NCBI GenBank assembly: GCA_033720975.1
Contig: JAWWBL010000078.1
Span: forward strand, 1 to 7,969
Source of the DNA: JAWWBL01 sp033720975
GTDB taxonomy: Bacteria; Actinomycetota; Acidimicrobiia; Spongiisociales; ZC4RG35
Direction: 5' to 3'
Length of the DNA: 7,969 nt
Shown: positions 5,913 through 7,969 of the stretch, piece by piece
Layout: every line of letters starts with the position of its first letter
Numbering within the stretch: the stretch's first letter is position 1
Translations under genes and position numbers: made by a program
The notes under the pieces: model-generated
Database searches by the model: none
Told to the model about the DNA's origin: nothing
The model's input: the letters and a program-made list of their open reading frames with translations, nothing else

Positions 5913-6932
5913 GTGACCCATCCGTTTCCGCCACCCGTAAAGACAATGGAGGCCCGAGTCTCCGAGGCCTGGCCCAAGGGCGACCTGTTGTACGAGCCGA
6001 AGTGGGACGGCTTTCGCTCTCTGTCGTGGTCGTCACCCGAAATCCGGCTCGACTCTCGAAACGAGCGGCCGCTGCTCCGCTACTTTCCCGAACTGCGTCC
6101 GGCACTGGAACAGCTGCCTGAAGGCACGGTCGTGGATGGTGAGATCGTCGTGGTGGTGAACGGTGCCACCAATTTCGATGCGCTCAGCCAGCGGATCCAC
6201 CCGGCGGAGTCGCGGGTAGACATGCTGGCAGAGGAAACGCCGGCAGAGTTGGTCGCATTCGACCTGCTAGCAGATCGAGGTGAGGACATACGTCAAGCGC
6301 CCTTCGCCGAGCGACGAGAGCGGCTGACCGGCATTACGGGCTCCCTAGGACCTCTATGGCACCTGACACCGCAGACCGACAAAGAGGAAACAGCACGGGC
6401 CTGGTTCATCGAGTTCGAGTCGGCGGGCTGTGACGGGGTGATCGCCAAAAAGGCCGACCTCGCCTACCAGCATGGCAAGAGGGCCATGATCAAGATCAAG
6501 CATCGCCGCACCATCGATGTGGTGGTCGGCGGGTTCCGCGAGCACAAAGACGGGGGCAAGATCGGATCGCTCTTGCTCGGCCTCTACAACGACACGGGCG
6601 ACTTCCACTTCATCGGCCACTGCTCCGGGTTCCCAGACTCAGACCGAGTTGAGATCTATGACCGTTTTCTCGAATTGAGGGCCGATGAGAGCTTCACACC
6701 GGAGGCGCGCGCCCCTGGAGGGCCATCGCGATGGTCAGCGGGCAAGGACACATCCTGGGTTCCGGTCGAGCAGGGCGTAGTCGTCGAGGTCTCATACGAC
6801 CAACTCGAGGGGAACCGCTTTCGTCACGCCTCTCGCTTCCATCGCTGGCGTCCTGACAAGGACGCCGCGGATTGCACGATGGACCAACTGGAACGACCGT
6901 CGGGGCCTGGGTTCCGCGACGTCGTCAGCTGA
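5913..6932 (+). CDS. ligC: ATP-dependent DNA ligase, LigC type
   Basis: Seals nicks in DNA by forming a ligase-adenylate, then DNA-adenylate, then a phosphodiester bond. The 339-residue protein carries the nucleotidyltransferase domain (about 1-198) and a C-terminal OB-fold domain (about 200-339), with no extra polymerase or nuclease domain, so it is LigC-like and not LigD. Motifs: EPKWDGFR (28-35) with adenylated Lys K30, SRNER (48-52), VVDGEIV (73-79), AFDLLA (115-120), DGVIAK (174-179), MIKIKH (192-197) and RWRPDKD (311-317). From memory it resembles mycobacterial LigC over its whole length, including RIHPAESR and FRHASRFHRWRPD. GTG 5913 is chosen because the residues it adds (PPPVKTMEA) match the N-terminus of such ligases; ATG 5946 would remove them. 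LigC is a backup end-joining/repair ligase in mycobacteria. No Ku gene is present in this window. Confidence 0.95.
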   Translation: MTHPFPPPVKTMEARVSEAWPKGDLLYEPKWDGFRSLSWSSPEIRLDSRNERPLLRYFPELRPALEQLPEGTVVDGEIVVVVNGATNFDALSQRIHPAESRVDMLAEETPAELVAFDLLADRGEDIRQAPFAERRERLTGITGSLGPLWHLTPQTDKEETARAWFIEFESAGCDGVIAKKADLAYQHGKRAMIKIKHRRTIDVVVGGFREHKDGGKIGSLLLGLYNDTGDFHFIGHCSGFPDSDRVEIYDRFLELRADESFTPEARAPGGPSRWSAGKDTSWVPVEQGVVVEVSYDQLEGNRFRHASRFHRWRPDKDAADCTMDQLERPSGPGFRDVVS

Positions 6933-6956
6933 CAAGCTTCCAGCCTCTGCCACACT
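6929..6956 (+). promoter_or_regulatory. Possible promoter for the ABC exporter operon
   Basis: CTGACA (6929-6934), one mismatch from TTGACA, is followed by a 16-nt spacer and CACACT (6951-6956). The predicted start site would fall 1-3 nt before the ATG at 6965, which lacks a Shine-Dalgarno. It overlaps the ligC stop codon. Spacing and sequence are reasonable but the -10 is weak. Confidence 0.4.
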
Positions 6957-6964
6957 CCACCGCC

Positions 6965-7873
6965 ATGTCCAACGTCGTCGAGATCCGAGGCCTCACCCAC
7001 GATTACGGCGACGCGGTGGCACTGAGCGAGCTGGACATCGCCATACCCCCGGGGATCACCGGCTTGGTCGGCGCCAACGGGGCAGGGAAAACAACGATGC
7101 TTCGGGTTCTTCTCGGACTCCTCCATCCCACCGCGGGCTCGACTGGCGTGCTTGGCCACGACCCCGAGACGCAACCTCTGGAGGTGAGAGCGCGAGTCGG
7201 ATACATGCCCGAGAACAGTTGCCTCCCCAAAGACCAAACTGCAGCCGACTTCGTCTCATATGCAGCCCAACTCGGTGGGATCCCATCCGGCGAGGCCCGA
7301 CGCCGTTCGTCGGAGACGCTCTTCCTGGTGGGTCTCGATGAGGAACGGTTCCGGTATCTCGGAGACTTCTCCACCGGAATGAGACAGCGGGTGAAGCTGG
7401 CACAGGCGATCGTCCACGACCCGGACCTGGTGTTACTCGACGAGCCTGCATCCGGTTTGGACCCCGACGGACGAGCGCAGATGCTGGAGCTCGTCAGACG
7501 TCTATCCGAGTTCGACATCGACGTCATCATGAGTTCGCATGTCCTGACCGACATCGAACAGACCTGCAACTGGATTGTCATGCTCGACGCCGGGAAGGTG
7601 CTCTGGGATGGCCCGATACGCGGTTTCGAGCACACCGGGACCGTGGTCGTCGAGGTTCTGGAGAATGCGGACAGGCTGGCAGCGTCCCTGGTGGCCACGG
7701 GGTTCGACGTGACAGTGCATGCCGGCCAGCTTCAGGTCACGTCTGGCGATGAATCGATGGAGGACGCGATCGTGAGAGCAGCAGCCGAAGTCGACTCCGG
7801 TCTCGTCCGCATGACCCGAGGTGCCGGCTCGCTCGAAGATCTATACCTCGGCAAGGGGGGCGGTTCTGGCTGA
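6965..7873 (+). CDS. ABC transporter ATP-binding protein (ABC-2 type exporter)
   Basis: ATPase subunit that powers an ABC-2 type exporter at the cytoplasmic membrane; the substrate is unknown. The 302 residues contain Walker A GANGAGKT (36-43), a Q-loop region near GYMPENSCLP (79-88), the signature STGMRQRVKLAQA (136-148), Walker B LVLLDEP (155-161) with catalytic E160, the D-loop SGLDP (163-167) and the H-loop His192 (SSHV). All active residues are present; the Q-loop position has PEN, as is common in this subgroup. A C-terminal accessory domain of about 80 residues (222-302) follows, as in many drug or peptide exporter ATPases. ATG 6965 starts at the family N-terminus; the frame is open further upstream but that overlaps ligC. 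The permease gene begins at once after the stop, so the two form an operon. Confidence 0.93.
   Translation: MSNVVEIRGLTHDYGDAVALSELDIAIPPGITGLVGANGAGKTTMLRVLLGLLHPTAGSTGVLGHDPETQPLEVRARVGYMPENSCLPKDQTAADFVSYAAQLGGIPSGEARRRSSETLFLVGLDEERFRYLGDFSTGMRQRVKLAQAIVHDPDLVLLDEPASGLDPDGRAQMLELVRRLSEFDIDVIMSSHVLTDIEQTCNWIVMLDAGKVLWDGPIRGFEHTGTVVVEVLENADRLAASLVATGFDVTVHAGQLQVTSGDESMEDAIVRAAAEVDSGLVRMTRGAGSLEDLYLGKGGGSG
7853..7860 (+). promoter_or_regulatory. Strong purine-rich ribosome binding site for the ABC permease
   Basis: AAGGGGGG lies inside the last codons of the ATPase gene and points at the permease start. Its 5-nt distance to CTG 7866, against 17 nt to GTG 7878, is the main reason to doubt the conventional start. 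Confidence 0.5.
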
Positions 7874-7877
7874 CCAG

Positions 7878-7969
7878 GTGATCTACGACCGAGGCTACCG
7901 CCCCTATGACGGCCCGAGAACGGGAGCGGCCGGAGCTCGCCGCGCCGTCTACAAAGACGGGTTGAGGAG
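7878..7969 (+). CDS. ABC-2 type transporter permease, first codons only (runs off right edge)
   Basis: The frame downstream of the ATPase stop reads IYDRGYRPYDGPRTG, then a basic stretch (ARRAVYKDGLRR) to the edge. This matches from memory the conserved N-terminus of ABC-2 permeases that pair with such ATPases, where the motif precedes the first membrane helix. About 30 codons are visible. GTG at 7878, 4 nt after the ATPase TGA, is the first conventional start near this motif and suits translational coupling. However, the strong AAGGGGGG at 7853-7860 is 17 nt from it and only 5 nt from an in-frame CTG at 7866, which would give the more usual N-terminus MADQVIYDRGYR. The gene call is firm and the exact start is open. 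Confidence 0.8.
   Translation, partial: MIYDRGYRPYDGPRTGAAGARRAVYKDGLR

Noticed and set aside
5880..5921. Upstream ATG for YihY at 5921
   Set aside because: It would overlap the ligC start and add 14 residues with no family likeness.
6872..6964. Upstream start for the ABC ATPase within ligC
   Set aside because: The added residues overlap the conserved ligase C-terminus and do not resemble an ABC N-terminus; ATG 6965 begins exactly at the family start.
1..7969. CRISPR array, tRNA, insertion sequence, prophage or defence cassette
   Set aside because: No regularly spaced repeats, cloverleaf, transposase, integrase or known defence domain was seen on either strand.

Overview
This 8 kb window is GC-rich, gene-dense chromosomal DNA. 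It most likely comes from an actinomycete-type bacterium (phylum Actinomycetota). I infer this from the GC-biased codon use, the LigC-type DNA ligase that reads much like the mycobacterial enzyme, the ABC-2 permease start of the IYDRGYRPYDGPR type, and several start codons with no Shine-Dalgarno sequence. A deep-branching class such as Acidimicrobiia is possible but cannot be proven from this sequence. I see no tRNA, rRNA, CRISPR array, insertion sequence or phage gene.

Layout, left to right. Positions 1-689 (minus strand) hold a Rid-family protein gene followed by msrA, whose 3' part runs off the left edge. Positions 752-3212 (plus) hold a secreted coiled-coil protein with a C-terminal lysozyme-like domain, then a CaCA-superfamily cation exchanger. 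Positions 3209-3892 (minus) hold a DUF2461/TIGR02453 protein that converges on the exchanger with overlapping stop codons. A 117-bp divergent intergenic region (3893-4009), AT-richer than its surroundings and rich in inverted repeats, separates it from a small C-tail-anchored membrane protein (4010-4396, plus). That gene abuts, stop to stop, an unrecognised acidic protein (4397-4963, minus), which lies just downstream of a YihY/BrkB-family membrane protein (4992-5879, minus). Diverging from YihY is ligC (5913-6932, plus). An ABC-2 type exporter operon follows: the ATPase (6965-7873) and the first codons of its permease, cut by the right edge.

The genes look like ordinary housekeeping and envelope functions packed tightly together: protein and metabolite damage control (MsrA, Rid), cell wall and membrane functions (the hydrolase, exchanger, YihY and ABC exporter) and DNA repair (LigC). 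I did not find a convincing new defence or mobile system. The points most worth checking are the Rid protein that lacks the catalytic arginine, the coiled-coil/lysozyme architecture, the structured leader of the small membrane protein, the unrecognised partner of YihY, and the start codon of the ABC permease.
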